Source: Streptomyces luteolifulvus
GTDB lineage: Bacteria; Actinomycetota; Actinomycetes; Streptomycetales; Streptomycetaceae
Assembly: GCF_008806595.1 (NCBI RefSeq)
Contig: NZ_VZRB01000003.1
Location: forward strand, 357,289-421,288
Length of the DNA: 64,000 nucleotides
Direction of reading: 5' to 3'
In this document: positions 45,331 through 53,073 of the stretch, piece after piece
Layout: each line of letters opens with the position of its first letter
Numbering within the stretch: position 1 is the first letter of the stretch
The notes under the pieces: generated by a model
Told to the model about the DNA's origin: nothing
Database searches by the model: none
What the model saw: only the letters and a program-made list of their open reading frames with translations
Program-made: the position numbers and the translations under genes

Positions 45331-45366
45331 GGCGGTTCTGGCGGTTCTGGCGGTTCTGGCGGTTCT
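45331..45366. repeat. Minisatellite of 9-bp GGCGGTTCT units
   Basis: Four exact consecutive units in copy 1 of the duplication. Copy 2 (from 45562) has about three degenerate units. Confidence 0.9.
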
Positions 45367-45435
45367 GGCTGGTTCGCTGAGCGGGGGCGCTGCGTTTGTG
45401 GGGTTCCGGTTGATCGGCGGCTTGTGGACCGTCAG

Positions 45436-45558
45436 CGCTCGGCCACCGGCCTGTCCCCGGACGGCTTCCTGGCGCGCTGGCTGCTGATCACTGGCGTGCT
45501 CTTCGGTGTTTCGGCGTTGCTGTTGGTCCTGCGGTTGCGCAGGGCGCGGAGGCGGTAG
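45436..45558 (+). pseudogene. Duplicated 3' fragment of the membrane-protein gene
   Basis: The last ~40 codons of the gene ending at 45325 (RSATGLSPDGFLARWLLITG ...) recur here with an intact stop but no start, membrane helices 1-3 or ribosome site. It is untranslated debris of the tandem duplication. Confidence 0.85.
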
Positions 45559-45587
45559 CTTCCGGCGGTTCCGGCGGTTCTGGCGGT

Positions 45588-46277
45588 TCACCGAGCGGGG
45601 GCGCTGCGTTTCGTGGGGTTGCGCAGGGCGAGGAAGCGGCGGCCGTCGGCGGTCCACTGACCGGCGGGAGTCCATCCCGGTCCGCTCGCGTTCGCCGCGT
45701 ACCGCAGCAGCGCCGGAGTGCCGATCCGTGCCCACGGGAACATCCCGCCTGTCACACCCGGGCCGACGACGTCGACGACCTGGACCTCGGCGCGTTCGTC
45801 GATGTCCACCGGCGCGGTCTCGGCGATCAGCAGGCCGCCGGGGCGGAGAACCACGGCCACCCGGTCCAGAAGCGCGGGCGGATCGCCGCCTATGCCGACG
45901 TTGCCGTCCATGAGCAGGACGGTGTCCCAGCGGCCCTCGCCCGGCAGCGGCTCGAAGACCGAGCGCCGCAGCGCCGGCCCCCCGAGCCGCACGGTGCGAT
46001 CGACAGCGGTCTCGCTGACGTCGATGCCGAGAACGGTCCGCCCCCGGACCGCGAGTTCCGCGACCAGCCGCCCCGGCCCGCAGCCGACGTCCAGCACGCT
46101 CCCCTCGCACCGGTCCAGTACCTCCAGGTCGACCGCGTCCGCCCGGCCGCACCAGCGTTCCACCTCCAGCGGCAGGAGCCAGCCGTCGGCGCGGCGCAGG
46201 AACAGCGGGCCACGGCCTGCCCGCAGCGCGGTGGCGTACGGGTCGGCCGCGGCCCAGGCCACGGGCGGGGCGCTCAC
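45588..46277 (-). CDS. SAM-dependent methyltransferase of the envelope cluster
   Basis: A 229-residue enzyme starting at GTG 46277, whose first bases overlap the end of the TIGR04282 gene. Motif I is EGSVLDVGCGPGRLVAELAV, followed by VLGIDVSETAVDRTV, RWDTVLLMDGNVGIGGDPPA and VLRPGGLLIAETAPV. The length is that of small class I methyltransferases. It is the last gene of a three-gene run (GT2, TIGR04282, methyltransferase), each coupled by stop/start overlap. Its 3' end has been copied by the nearby tandem duplication. Confidence 0.85.
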   Translation of the reverse strand: MSAPPVAWAAADPYATALRAGRGPLFLRRADGWLLPLEVERWCGRADAVDLEVLDRCEGSVLDVGCGPGRLVAELAVRGRTVLGIDVSETAVDRTVRLGGPALRRSVFEPLPGEGRWDTVLLMDGNVGIGGDPPALLDRVAVVLRPGGLLIAETAPVDIDERAEVQVVDVVGPGVTGGMFPWARIGTPALLRYAANASGPGWTPAGQWTADGRRFLALRNPTKRSAPAR

Positions 46278-46891
46278 AGGCGCGTCGCCGCGGTGCAGAG
46301 GGAGAGCCGCTCCGCGAAACGGCCGTGCGGGTCCAGCGCGGCGACCGCGTACGCGTCGGCGGCGGTGTCCACGTCCCGCAGGCGCGGCAGCTCGCGCACC
46401 CGCAGCCCCGCGCCGACGAGCCGCTGCCGCTGCACCTCGCCCGTCACCGGCGTCGACATGGGCACGCCCCGCAGCAGCGCCGGATCGGGCCGGGCCAGCC
46501 CGAGCGCCCAGAAGCCGCCGTCCTCGGCCGGCCCGAAGTACGCGTCGCAGTCGGCGAAGTCGACGGCGAGCAGCTCCGGAGTGACCTGCGGGGTGTCCAT
46601 GCCGATCAGCAGGGCGGGTCCGGCGCAGTCGGCGAAGGCTGCGGCGAGCCGCTCGTCGAGGCCGCCCGCGCACTGCCGTACGACGTCGAAACCGGGCGGC
46701 AGCCAGGGGCCGGGGGCCCCGTCGAGCACGAGGACGCGGCGCGCGGCTGGCGTCGCGGCCACGGCCTCCAGCGTGTCCGCGAGGGCCGCCTCCGCGAGCT
46801 GCGCCGCCTCCCTCGGGGTGAACGGCGGGGTGAGCCGCGTTTTGGCCCGCCCCGGCAGGGGCTCCTTGGCGATGACGAGGAGCGTGGTCAC
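46274..46891 (-). CDS. TIGR04282/DUF2064-family nucleotidyl/glycosyl-transferase-like protein
   Basis: A 205-residue protein. The family fingerprint is visible: LLVIAKEPLPGRAKTRLTPP at the N-terminus, GPALLIGMDTPQVTPE, DAYFGPAEDGGFWALGLARP and the terminal LRDVDTAADAYAV. The fold is like GT-A nucleotide-sugar enzymes. It begins at GTG 46891, overlapping the GT2 stop by GTGA. TIGR04282 often sits next to a GT2 transferase and rSAM genes in modification clusters. Here it pairs with GT2 and a methyltransferase, and the product is unknown. Confidence 0.88.
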   Translation of the reverse strand: MTTLLVIAKEPLPGRAKTRLTPPFTPREAAQLAEAALADTLEAVAATPAARRVLVLDGAPGPWLPPGFDVVRQCAGGLDERLAAAFADCAGPALLIGMDTPQVTPELLAVDFADCDAYFGPAEDGGFWALGLARPDPALLRGVPMSTPVTGEVQRQRLVGAGLRVRELPRLRDVDTAADAYAVAALDPHGRFAERLSLCTAATRL

Positions 46892-47592
46892 CGTGTGGTT
46901 CCTCCTCCGTGGGCGGGGAGTTCGTTGAGGACGCTGCTCATGTCCCGTACCGCCTGCCAGGTGCCGAGCCAGGTGCCCGTCACCTTCGAGACGCCGGTCC
47001 GGGGCAGGTAGGGGACGTCGTGCTCGGTGATCCGCCAGCCCGCGTCGGCGGCCCGCACCACCATCTGGAGGGGGTAGCCGCTGCGCCGGTCGGTGAGGCC
47101 GAGGGCGAGCAGCGGTTCCCGGCGGGCGGCGCGCAGCGGGCCGAGGTCGTGCAGGGTGACGCCGGTACGGCGGCGCAGCAGCCGGGCGAGCGCGAGGTTG
47201 CCGGCCCGGGCGTGCACCGGCCAGCTGCCCCGTCCGCGCGGGCGCCTGCGGCCGAGGACCAGATCGGCGGCTCCGGCACGGATCTCGGCCACGAACGGGA
47301 CGAGCAGCGACGGGTCGAGGGAGGCGTCGCAGTCGCAGAAGCACACGATCTCGGCGGTGGCGGCGGTGAGCCCGGCGTGGCAGGCGGCGCCGAAGCCCCG
47401 GCGCGGCTCGTGGACGACGGTCGCGCCGAGTTCGCGGGCGAGGTCCGCCGAGCCGTCGGTGGAGCCGTTGTCCACGACGAGGGCACGCCAGGCGGCCGGG
47501 ATCCGGGCCAGGACCCAGGGCAGGGCCGCCGCCTCGTTCAGGCACGGGAGCACGACATCGACGCCGCCCTGCGGTGAGGGTGAGGTGGTCAC
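46888..47592 (-). CDS. GT2-family glycosyltransferase
   Basis: A 234-residue soluble transferase starting at GTG 47592; a GTG at 47601 is also possible. The GT-A domain reads VDVVLPCLNEAAALPWVLAR, VVDNGSTDGSADLARELGAT and the DxD-like CFCDCDASLDPSLL. The C-terminal part has SGYPLQMVVRAADAGWRITE and VPYLPRTGVSKVTGT, which is the dolichyl-phosphate mannose synthase-like end without membrane helices. It starts the three-gene run that continues with TIGR04282 and the methyltransferase, and is divergent from the response regulator gene. Confidence 0.9.
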   Translation of the reverse strand: MTTSPSPQGGVDVVLPCLNEAAALPWVLARIPAAWRALVVDNGSTDGSADLARELGATVVHEPRRGFGAACHAGLTAATAEIVCFCDCDASLDPSLLVPFVAEIRAGAADLVLGRRRPRGRGSWPVHARAGNLALARLLRRRTGVTLHDLGPLRAARREPLLALGLTDRRSGYPLQMVVRAADAGWRITEHDVPYLPRTGVSKVTGTWLGTWQAVRDMSSVLNELPAHGGGTTR

Positions 47593-47716
47593 GGCTTTCA
47601 CCCTACGAACGCGAACCAGGCATAACGGACTTCGGCTCCTTACGAAACGCGGACATCGCAGCCCCGTCCCCCGCCCGGAGGCGGCGCCAGGGGCGGCACG
47701 GTGCGAGGCTGGAGGC

Positions 47717-48454
47717 ATGCAGCAGCCGCACGAGCCATCAGGAGCCGGCGGGGCCGGCCGGGTCCTTGTCGTCGACGACGACCCCACGGTCGCGGAGGTC
47801 GTCGCCGGATACCTGGACCGCGCCGGTTACACCGTCGACCGGGCCGACGACGGGCCCACGGCCCTGACCCGGGCCGCCGCGCACTGGCCCGACCTGGTGG
47901 TCCTGGACCTGATGCTGCCCGGCATGGACGGCCTGGAGGTGTGCCGCCGGATGCGTGGCCACGGGCCCGTGCCGGTCATCATGCTCACCGCGCGCGGCGA
48001 CGAGGACGACCGCATCCTCGGTCTGGAGGTCGGCGCCGACGACTACGTCACCAAGCCGTTCAGCCCACGCGAACTCGTCCTGCGGGTGGAGTCGGTGCTG
48101 CGCCGCACCCGGCCCGCCACCACCGGCGCCCGCCCGCTCGGCGCGGCCGGCCTGACCGTCGACCCCGCCGCGCGCCGCGCCACCAAGAACGGCACCGAAC
48201 TCGCCCTCACCCTGCGCGAGTTCGACCTCCTCGCCTTCTTCCTCCGGCACCCGGGACGGGCGTTCGGCCGCGAGGACCTGATGCACCAGGTGTGGGGCTG
48301 GGACTTCGGTGATCTGTCCACCGTCACCGTCCATGTCCGCCGGCTGCGCGGCAAGGTCGAGGACGACCCGGCCCGGCCCCGGCTGATCCAGACGGTGTGG
48401 GGTGTGGGCTACCGCTTCGAGCCCGGGGGCCGGGAGGAGGCGGACGGGCCATGA
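47717..48454 (+). CDS. OmpR-family response regulator
   Basis: A 245-residue regulator. The receiver has the acidic pocket VLVVDDDPTVAEVV, the acceptor Asp in VVLDLMLPGMDG, Thr in LTARGDEDD and Lys in DYVTKPFS. The C-terminal winged helix includes LTLREFDLLAFFLRHPGRAF and VHVRRLRGKVEDDP. The ATG at 47717 follows GGAGGC. It overlaps the histidine kinase by ATGA and probably controls the surrounding envelope cluster. Confidence 0.96.
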   Translation: MQQPHEPSGAGGAGRVLVVDDDPTVAEVVAGYLDRAGYTVDRADDGPTALTRAAAHWPDLVVLDLMLPGMDGLEVCRRMRGHGPVPVIMLTARGDEDDRILGLEVGADDYVTKPFSPRELVLRVESVLRRTRPATTGARPLGAAGLTVDPAARRATKNGTELALTLREFDLLAFFLRHPGRAFGREDLMHQVWGWDFGDLSTVTVHVRRLRGKVEDDPARPRLIQTVWGVGYRFEPGGREEADGP

Positions 48455-49563
48455 ACGACACCCTCCTCATCGCCGTGTACGCCTTCGTCGGTGCCGCCGC
48501 CACCGGCCTGGCCGGAGCGGGCGCGCTGCGGCTGCTGCGGCGCCGCTCGCTCACCGCGTCGCTCGCGGTGGTCGCCGCGGTCGGTGTCGTCGCGATGCTC
48601 GCGGGCACGCTCGCCGTCGCCTGGGCGATGTTCCTGTCGCCGCACGATCTGACCGTGGTGACCACGGTCGTCGCGATGGCGGCGGTCGTGTCCCTGGCCA
48701 CCGCGCTGCTGCTGGGCCGCCGGGTCGTCGCGCGCAGCCGTGAACTCGCCGTCGCGGCTCGCTCGTTCGGCGACAACGGCGACTTCGCCGCCCCCGACGG
48801 ACCCGCGACCGCCGAACTGGACGCGCTCAGCCGCGAGTTGGCGGCCACCAGCGCCAGACTGGCCGAATCCCGCGACCGTGAGCGCGCGCTGGAGACCTCC
48901 CGGCGCGAGCTGGTCGCCTGGATCTCGCACGACCTGCGCACCCCGCTGGCCGGCCTGCGCGCCATGTCGGAGGCGCTGGAGGACGGGGTGGCCGCCGACC
49001 CGCCCCGCTATCTGAGGCAGATGCGCACCGAGGTCGAGCGTCTGAACGCGATGGTCGGCGACCTCTTCGAACTCTCCCGCATCCACGCCGGCACCCTCCC
49101 CCTCACCCCGTCCCGTATCTCGCTCTACGACCTGATCGGCGACGCGCTCGCGGGCGCGGACCCGCTCGCCCGCGAGCACGGTGTGCGTCTCGTCGGCGAC
49201 CATGTGGACGCGGTCCCGGTCGAGGTGGACGGCAAGGAGATGAGCCGGGTCCTGGGCAACCTCCTGGTCAACGCCATCCGCCGCACTCCCGCCGACGGCA
49301 CGGTCGCGGTCTCCGCCGAGCGCTCGTCCGAGGGCGTGGTGCTGTCCGTGTCGGACGGGTGCGGTGGTATCCCCGAGGAGGACCTGCCGCGGGTCTTCGA
49401 CACCGGCTGGCGCGGGACCCATGCCCGTACGCCCCCGGCCGGTGCGGGCCTGGGCCTCGCCATCGTCCGCGGGATCGTGGAGGCGCACCAGGGCCGGGCC
49501 ACCGTACGCAACATCCCGGGCGGCTGCCGCTTCGAGGTGACGTTGCCGCCGGCCCCGGGGTGA
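48451..49563 (+). CDS. Sensor histidine kinase, partner of the OmpR regulator
   Basis: A 370-residue membrane kinase. Three membrane segments are visible in residues 1-100 (LLIAVYAFVGAAATGLAGAG, ASLAVVAAVGVVAMLAGTLA, VVTTVVAMAAVVSLATALLL). The H-box is RRELVAWISHDLRTPLAGLR, the N-box LGNLLVNAIRRTPA, and the G-boxes VSDGCGGIPEEDL and GAGLGLAIVRGIV. It has almost no extracytoplasmic loop, so it may sense the membrane itself. The start overlaps the regulator stop. Confidence 0.95.
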   Translation: MNDTLLIAVYAFVGAAATGLAGAGALRLLRRRSLTASLAVVAAVGVVAMLAGTLAVAWAMFLSPHDLTVVTTVVAMAAVVSLATALLLGRRVVARSRELAVAARSFGDNGDFAAPDGPATAELDALSRELAATSARLAESRDRERALETSRRELVAWISHDLRTPLAGLRAMSEALEDGVAADPPRYLRQMRTEVERLNAMVGDLFELSRIHAGTLPLTPSRISLYDLIGDALAGADPLAREHGVRLVGDHVDAVPVEVDGKEMSRVLGNLLVNAIRRTPADGTVAVSAERSSEGVVLSVSDGCGGIPEEDLPRVFDTGWRGTHARTPPAGAGLGLAIVRGIVEAHQGRATVRNIPGGCRFEVTLPPAPG

Positions 49564-49570
49564 GGCCGGG

Positions 49571-50557
49571 TCACCCCCGGGCGAACTCCCGCATGCCCTC
49601 CTCGAAACCGACCTGAGGCTTCCAGCCCAGCTCGGCCCGCAGCCGTGCGGAGTCGGCGGTGATGTGACGGACGTCCCCCAGCCGGTACTCGCCGGTCACG
49701 ACGGGCTCGGGACCCCCGTGAGCGGAGGCCAGCGCCCGCGCCATCTCGCCCACGGTGTGCGGATCGCCGCTGCCGGTGTTGTAGATGGTCAGCAGCCCGT
49801 CCGGCGCCCTGGCCTCCAGCGCGGACACATTGGCGTCCGCCACGTCCCGGACGTGGACGAAGTCCCGCCGCTGCCGCCCGTCCTCGAAGACCCGCGGAGC
49901 CTCGCCCCTGGCCAGCGCGGACCGGAAGAACGAGGCCACACCGGCGTACGGGGTGTCGCGGGGCATCCGTGGCCCGTACACGTTGTGATAGCGCAGCGAC
50001 ACCGCCGATCCGCCCGTCGCGCGGGCCCAGGCGGCGGCCAGGTGCTCCTGTGCGAGCTTCGTCGCGGCGTACACATTGCGCGGATCGGCCGGCGCGTCCT
50101 CGCCGACCAGCCCCGGGCAGAGGCGCGCCCCGCACACCGGACACGGCGGCTCGAACCGGCCCGCGTCCAGATCGCCGACGGCCCGCGGCCCCGGCCGCAC
50201 CACCCCGTGCCGCGGGCACTCGTAGCGCCCCTCCCCGTACACGACCATCGACCCGGCCAGCACAAGACGTCGTACACCCGCCTCGGCCATCGCCGCGAGG
50301 AGTACGGCGGTCCCGAGATCGTTGCGGGAGACGTACTCCGCCGCGTCCGCGACGCCGTCCCCGAGCCCGACCATCGCCGCCTGATGACAGACGGCATCGA
50401 CGCCGACGAGCGCACGGGCGACGGCACCGGCATCCCGCACATCGGCACCGGCGTCCGCCCGCACGTCGTACACGACCGCCTCATGCCCGCGCGCCCACAG
50501 CGCCTCGACGACATGCGACCCGATGAACCCGGCACCGCCGGTGACCAGTACACGCAT
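49571..50557 (-). CDS. NAD-dependent sugar-nucleotide epimerase/dehydratase with Cys-rich insertion
   Basis: A 328-residue extended SDR enzyme. The Rossmann motif is VTGGAGFIGSHVVEALWARG, and the catalytic Tyr-Lys pair lies in RNVYAATKLAQEHL. LRYHNVYGPRMPRDTPYAGV and RDFVHVRDVADANVSALEAR are sugar-nucleotide epimerase marks. Between the NAD and catalytic segments is an insert (YECPRHGVVRPG ... PPCPVCGARLCPG) with four Cys and a His that could form a small zinc-ribbon. It ends 8 bases from the end of the kinase gene and is read toward it. Confidence 0.88.
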   Translation of the reverse strand: MRVLVTGGAGFIGSHVVEALWARGHEAVVYDVRADAGADVRDAGAVARALVGVDAVCHQAAMVGLGDGVADAAEYVSRNDLGTAVLLAAMAEAGVRRLVLAGSMVVYGEGRYECPRHGVVRPGPRAVGDLDAGRFEPPCPVCGARLCPGLVGEDAPADPRNVYAATKLAQEHLAAAWARATGGSAVSLRYHNVYGPRMPRDTPYAGVASFFRSALARGEAPRVFEDGRQRRDFVHVRDVADANVSALEARAPDGLLTIYNTGSGDPHTVGEMARALASAHGGPEPVVTGEYRLGDVRHITADSARLRAELGWKPQVGFEEGMREFARG

Positions 50558-50676
50558 GAGCCCACGTTAGGCAGGCGAGGGCACGTCCGTGACGACGTGA
50601 GCGCGACGACGTAAGAGTTTCGTCATCCCTCATCGGGCCCCGGACGGCCGCGTCTTGCGTTGAATTGAGGAGACGA

Positions 50677-51267
50677 ATGAATCCCAGAAGGGTGGGCGGC
50701 ATGGGGCGTGTGGTGCGTGCGCTGGTCAGGCCATGGGTGGTCGGCGCGGCCGTCGTGGCTGTGGTGGGGGTCGGCTTCGGGCTGTACTGGTTCCAGCCGT
50801 GGAAGCTGTGGCAGGACAAGACCGTCCAGGAGGCGCTGCCCGGGACCGTGGACGCCGCGAAGTCGCCCGGTGCGGCGCCCTCCGGGGAGTCCTCGGCGTC
50901 CGCCCCGGCCCGGCCGGTGACGCTGGCGGGCGGGGAGCTGATCAGCCATGAGCACGCGACGTCGGGCACGGTGAGGCTCGTACGGTTGGCCGACGGCTCC
51001 CATGTCGTGCGCCTGGAGAATCTCGACACCAGCAACGGGCCCGACCTGCGCGTGTGGCTGACGGATGCTCCGGTGAAGGAGGGGCGGGCCGGCTGGCGCG
51101 TCTTCGACGACGGGCAGCACATCAGCCTCGGCGAGCTGAAGGGCAACAAGGGCAGCCAGAACTATGTCGTGCCCGGGGACGTCGATCCGGCCCGGTTCAA
51201 CAGCGTCACCATCTGGTGCGACCGCTTCGACGTCTCCTTCGGCGCCGCCGAACTCGCCCGTACATGA
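50677..51267 (+). CDS. DM13-domain membrane-anchored protein
   Basis: A 196-residue protein. The ATG at 50677 follows GAGGAGAC. A membrane helix near residues 18-38 (PWVVGAAVVAVVGVGFGLYW) leads to a Pro/Ala/Ser linker and a C-terminal DM13 domain: GGELISHEHATSGTVRLVRL, DGSHVVRLENLDTSNGPDLR, WLTDAP, and GSQNYVVPGDVDPARFNSVT ... IWCDRFDVSFGAAEL. DM13 domains are proposed to be redox or electron-transfer-related; the single Cys in WCDRF is the conserved one. The function here is unknown. Confidence 0.85.
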   Translation: MNPRRVGGMGRVVRALVRPWVVGAAVVAVVGVGFGLYWFQPWKLWQDKTVQEALPGTVDAAKSPGAAPSGESSASAPARPVTLAGGELISHEHATSGTVRLVRLADGSHVVRLENLDTSNGPDLRVWLTDAPVKEGRAGWRVFDDGQHISLGELKGNKGSQNYVVPGDVDPARFNSVTIWCDRFDVSFGAAELART

Positions 51268-51298
51268 CGGGGCCGGCGACGCAACCGCTGGGGCCCCG

Positions 51299-51470
51299 TC
51301 AGGCGACACCGCTGACGCCGGGTGCCACGAAGCGTCGGTGGAGCGGGGAGAACCTGGTCTCGGGCTCGCCGGTGATGCCGGCACTCTTGACGGCCGCCGC
51401 GAGGCGTTCGGCGAAGAATCGCTCGACGTCCGCCTGGGCGCCCCATACGTCGGTCACGTGCAGGACCGAG
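51299..51470 (-). pseudogene. C-terminal remnant of an antibiotic-biosynthesis-monooxygenase-like protein
   Basis: The minus frame reads HSVLHVTDVWGAQADVERFF, AERLAAAVKSAGITGEPETR and FSPLHRRFVAPG. The pattern VTDVWxSxxxFExFxxxRLxxA belongs to the C-terminal half of ABM-like proteins. The N-terminal half and any good start are missing; the flanking sequence does not continue the frame as protein. Confidence 0.5.
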
Positions 51471-51477
51471 TGCTCAC

Positions 51478-51697
51478 ATGGTCCAGCCGAACAGACCGCC
51501 AGGTACATCGCCCAAGCACTGGCGCTTCAGCCGACCGAGGAGGACCCGGACCTGGCGCTCTCCGCCGCACGGGTCGCGTTGCCGTACAGCAACGATCTGG
51601 GCGCGGATGTCGGTGAACTCGTGTCCATATCCCACGCCCTGCGCCGGAGCGCAGAGAACGCGTCGTAGTCCGCTGACACGCGGCCGACCGGGGCATG
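51478..51697. other. Short gap with possible gene relic
   Basis: The plus strand has a 60-codon frame (ARYIAQALALQPTEEDPDLA, then a run with SAARVALPYSNDLGADVGEL) ending at 51668. It looks coding in composition but has no start with a ribosome site and no family I know. It may be a relic like its neighbour at 51299. Confidence 0.3.
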
Positions 51698-52591
51698 TCA
51701 GTCCTGGCAGCCGCACCCTGAGGCGGCCTTCGCTTCCGCCGCCGTGGTGGAGGGGTCGAGGGTCCGCTCGTCCGCAGTGCAGCAGGCGGTGACGCCGCAG
51801 CACGCCTCTGCGGCCGTGTTTGCGTCGCCCGTTCCCTCGGCGGCGGACGGCTTGACCGCGCGGACGATGGCCGAGTGCATACCGTCGGCGACGAGGTGGG
51901 TCGAGGTGATCTCGACACCGGTGAACCCAGCGGCTTCGAGCCCCTCCCGGTATTCGGCGAAGGACAGTGCGCCGGCGATGCAGCCGACGTAGTCGCCGCG
52001 TTCGGCCCGCTGCTCGGGTGAGAGGCCGTCCTCGGCGACGACGTCCGAGACTCCGATACGGCCGCCGGGCTTGAGGACGCGGAAGGTCTCGGCGAATACG
52101 GCGGGCTTGTCGACGGACAGGTTGATCACGCAGTTGGAGATGACGACGTCGATGGTGCCGGCCGGGAGCGGGATGGTCTCGATGGCGCCCTTGAGGAACT
52201 CGACGTTGGCGGCTCCCGCCTTCTCGGCGTTGGCCAGGGCGAGGGCCAGCATCTCGTCGGTCATGTCGAGCCCGTACGCCTTGCCCGTGGGACCGACACG
52301 GCGGGCGGAGAGCAGGACGTCGATGCCGCCGCCGGAGCCGAGGTCGAGGACGTGCTCGCCCTCGCGGAGTTCGGCGACGGCGGTCGGGTTGCCGCAGCCG
52401 AGGGACGCGGCGACGGCTTCGGCGGGCAGTGTGTCGCGCTCGTCGGCGGCGTACAGGGTGGAGCCGAAGTGCTCGTCGACCTCGACCGGTTGCGGTCCGC
52501 AACAGGCGGTGCCGCCCTCGGCGACCTTCACGGCTGCGGCGGCATAGCGCTGGCGGACGGTTTCACGCAGGTCGGTGGACTGCACGCTCAT
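51698..52591 (-). CDS. arsM: Arsenite S-adenosylmethyltransferase
   Basis: A 297-residue enzyme that methylates As(III) to methylarsenicals, using SAM. The start ATG at 52591 follows AGGAG. The N-terminal part carries EGGTACCGPQPVEV with a Cys pair. SAM motif I is EHVLDLGSGGGIDVLLSARR, and the As-binding NCVINLSVDK includes the family Cys. The expected fourth Cys falls in GDYVGCIAGALSFAEY. The C-terminal ~40 residues form a Cys-rich tail (EACCGVTACCTADE ... SGCGCQD). It is divergent from arsR and most likely repressed by it. Confidence 0.94.
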   Translation of the reverse strand: MSVQSTDLRETVRQRYAAAAVKVAEGGTACCGPQPVEVDEHFGSTLYAADERDTLPAEAVAASLGCGNPTAVAELREGEHVLDLGSGGGIDVLLSARRVGPTGKAYGLDMTDEMLALALANAEKAGAANVEFLKGAIETIPLPAGTIDVVISNCVINLSVDKPAVFAETFRVLKPGGRIGVSDVVAEDGLSPEQRAERGDYVGCIAGALSFAEYREGLEAAGFTGVEITSTHLVADGMHSAIVRAVKPSAAEGTGDANTAAEACCGVTACCTADERTLDPSTTAAEAKAASGCGCQD

Positions 52592-52698
52592 GGCGTCGCT
52601 CCTCAGAGAGATGGGACACGGTGGTGCCCCGAACGGCCTGTATCGACGTTCATTGATGCAAGCTTGCGCCATGGATCGAAAAACGTCAACATAGATGC
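52592..52698. promoter_or_regulatory. Divergent arsM / arsR control region
   Basis: 107 bases between divergent start codons, noticeably A/T-rich. It contains a perfect 10-bp palindrome GCAAGCTTGC (52658-52667) inside TTGATGCAAGCTTGCGCC, and an ACAT-N6-ATGT inverted repeat that overlaps the arsR start (ACATAGATGCATGT). Both are candidate ArsR sites. No clear Shine-Dalgarno precedes arsR, so it may be leaderless or poorly initiated. Confidence 0.55.
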
Positions 52699-53073
52699 AT
52701 GTCAAAACAAGAGCTTGAGGTGATCGGCCGGGGCACCGACTGCTGCCCGGGGATGTCCGCGGCGCCGCTCGACGACGAGCGGGCGGCGGAGCTGGCCAAG
52801 GTCTTCAAGGCCCTGGGCGACCCGGTCCGGTTGCGTCTGCTGTCGATGATCGCCGCACGCGGGGAGGGCGGCGAGACCTGCGTCTGCGAGCTCACGCCGG
52901 CCTTCGACCTGTCCCAGCCGACGATCTCCCACCACCTCAAGCTGCTGCGCCAGGCCGGTCTCATCGACTGCGAGCGGCGCGGCACCTGGGTGTACTACTG
53001 GGTGCTGCCGGCGGCTCTCGACCGGCTCGCCGTTTTCCTGAAGGCGCCGACAACGGCCGAGGCCCTCGCGTGA
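52699..53073 (+). CDS. arsR: ArsR-family arsenic-responsive repressor
   Basis: A 124-residue winged-helix repressor. The metal-binding ETCVCEL box (CxC) lies in the alpha-3 helix, before the HTH LSQPTISHHLKLLRQAGLID, and ALGDPVRLRLLSMIA is the classic family start. A further Cys pair sits near the N-terminus (GTDCCPGM). It releases the operator on As(III) binding. The stop overlaps the aquaporin GTG by GTGA, giving arsR-aquaporin-arsC. Confidence 0.95.
   Translation: MSKQELEVIGRGTDCCPGMSAAPLDDERAAELAKVFKALGDPVRLRLLSMIAARGEGGETCVCELTPAFDLSQPTISHHLKLLRQAGLIDCERRGTWVYYWVLPAALDRLAVFLKAPTTAEALA

Larger units (their letters stand above)
45203..45620. repeat. Tandem duplication, 233-bp offset, between convergent genes
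   Basis: 45203-~45410 is repeated at 45436-~45620 with near identity, for example CGCTCGGCCACCGGCCTGTC at both starts and GGTAGCTT at both ends of the coding part. The copies include the 3' end of the 146-residue membrane gene and the 3' end of the convergent methyltransferase gene. Between them lies a short junction (about 45411-45435). Confidence 0.9.

Noticed and set aside
45331..45366. CRISPR array or coding repeat in the GGCGGTTCT run
   Set aside because: Nine-base units with no spacers; part of a tandem duplication.
52689..52698. -10 box TAGATG just before the arsR ATG
   Set aside because: It would place the transcription start inside the coding region, so it is unlikely to be the arsR promoter.
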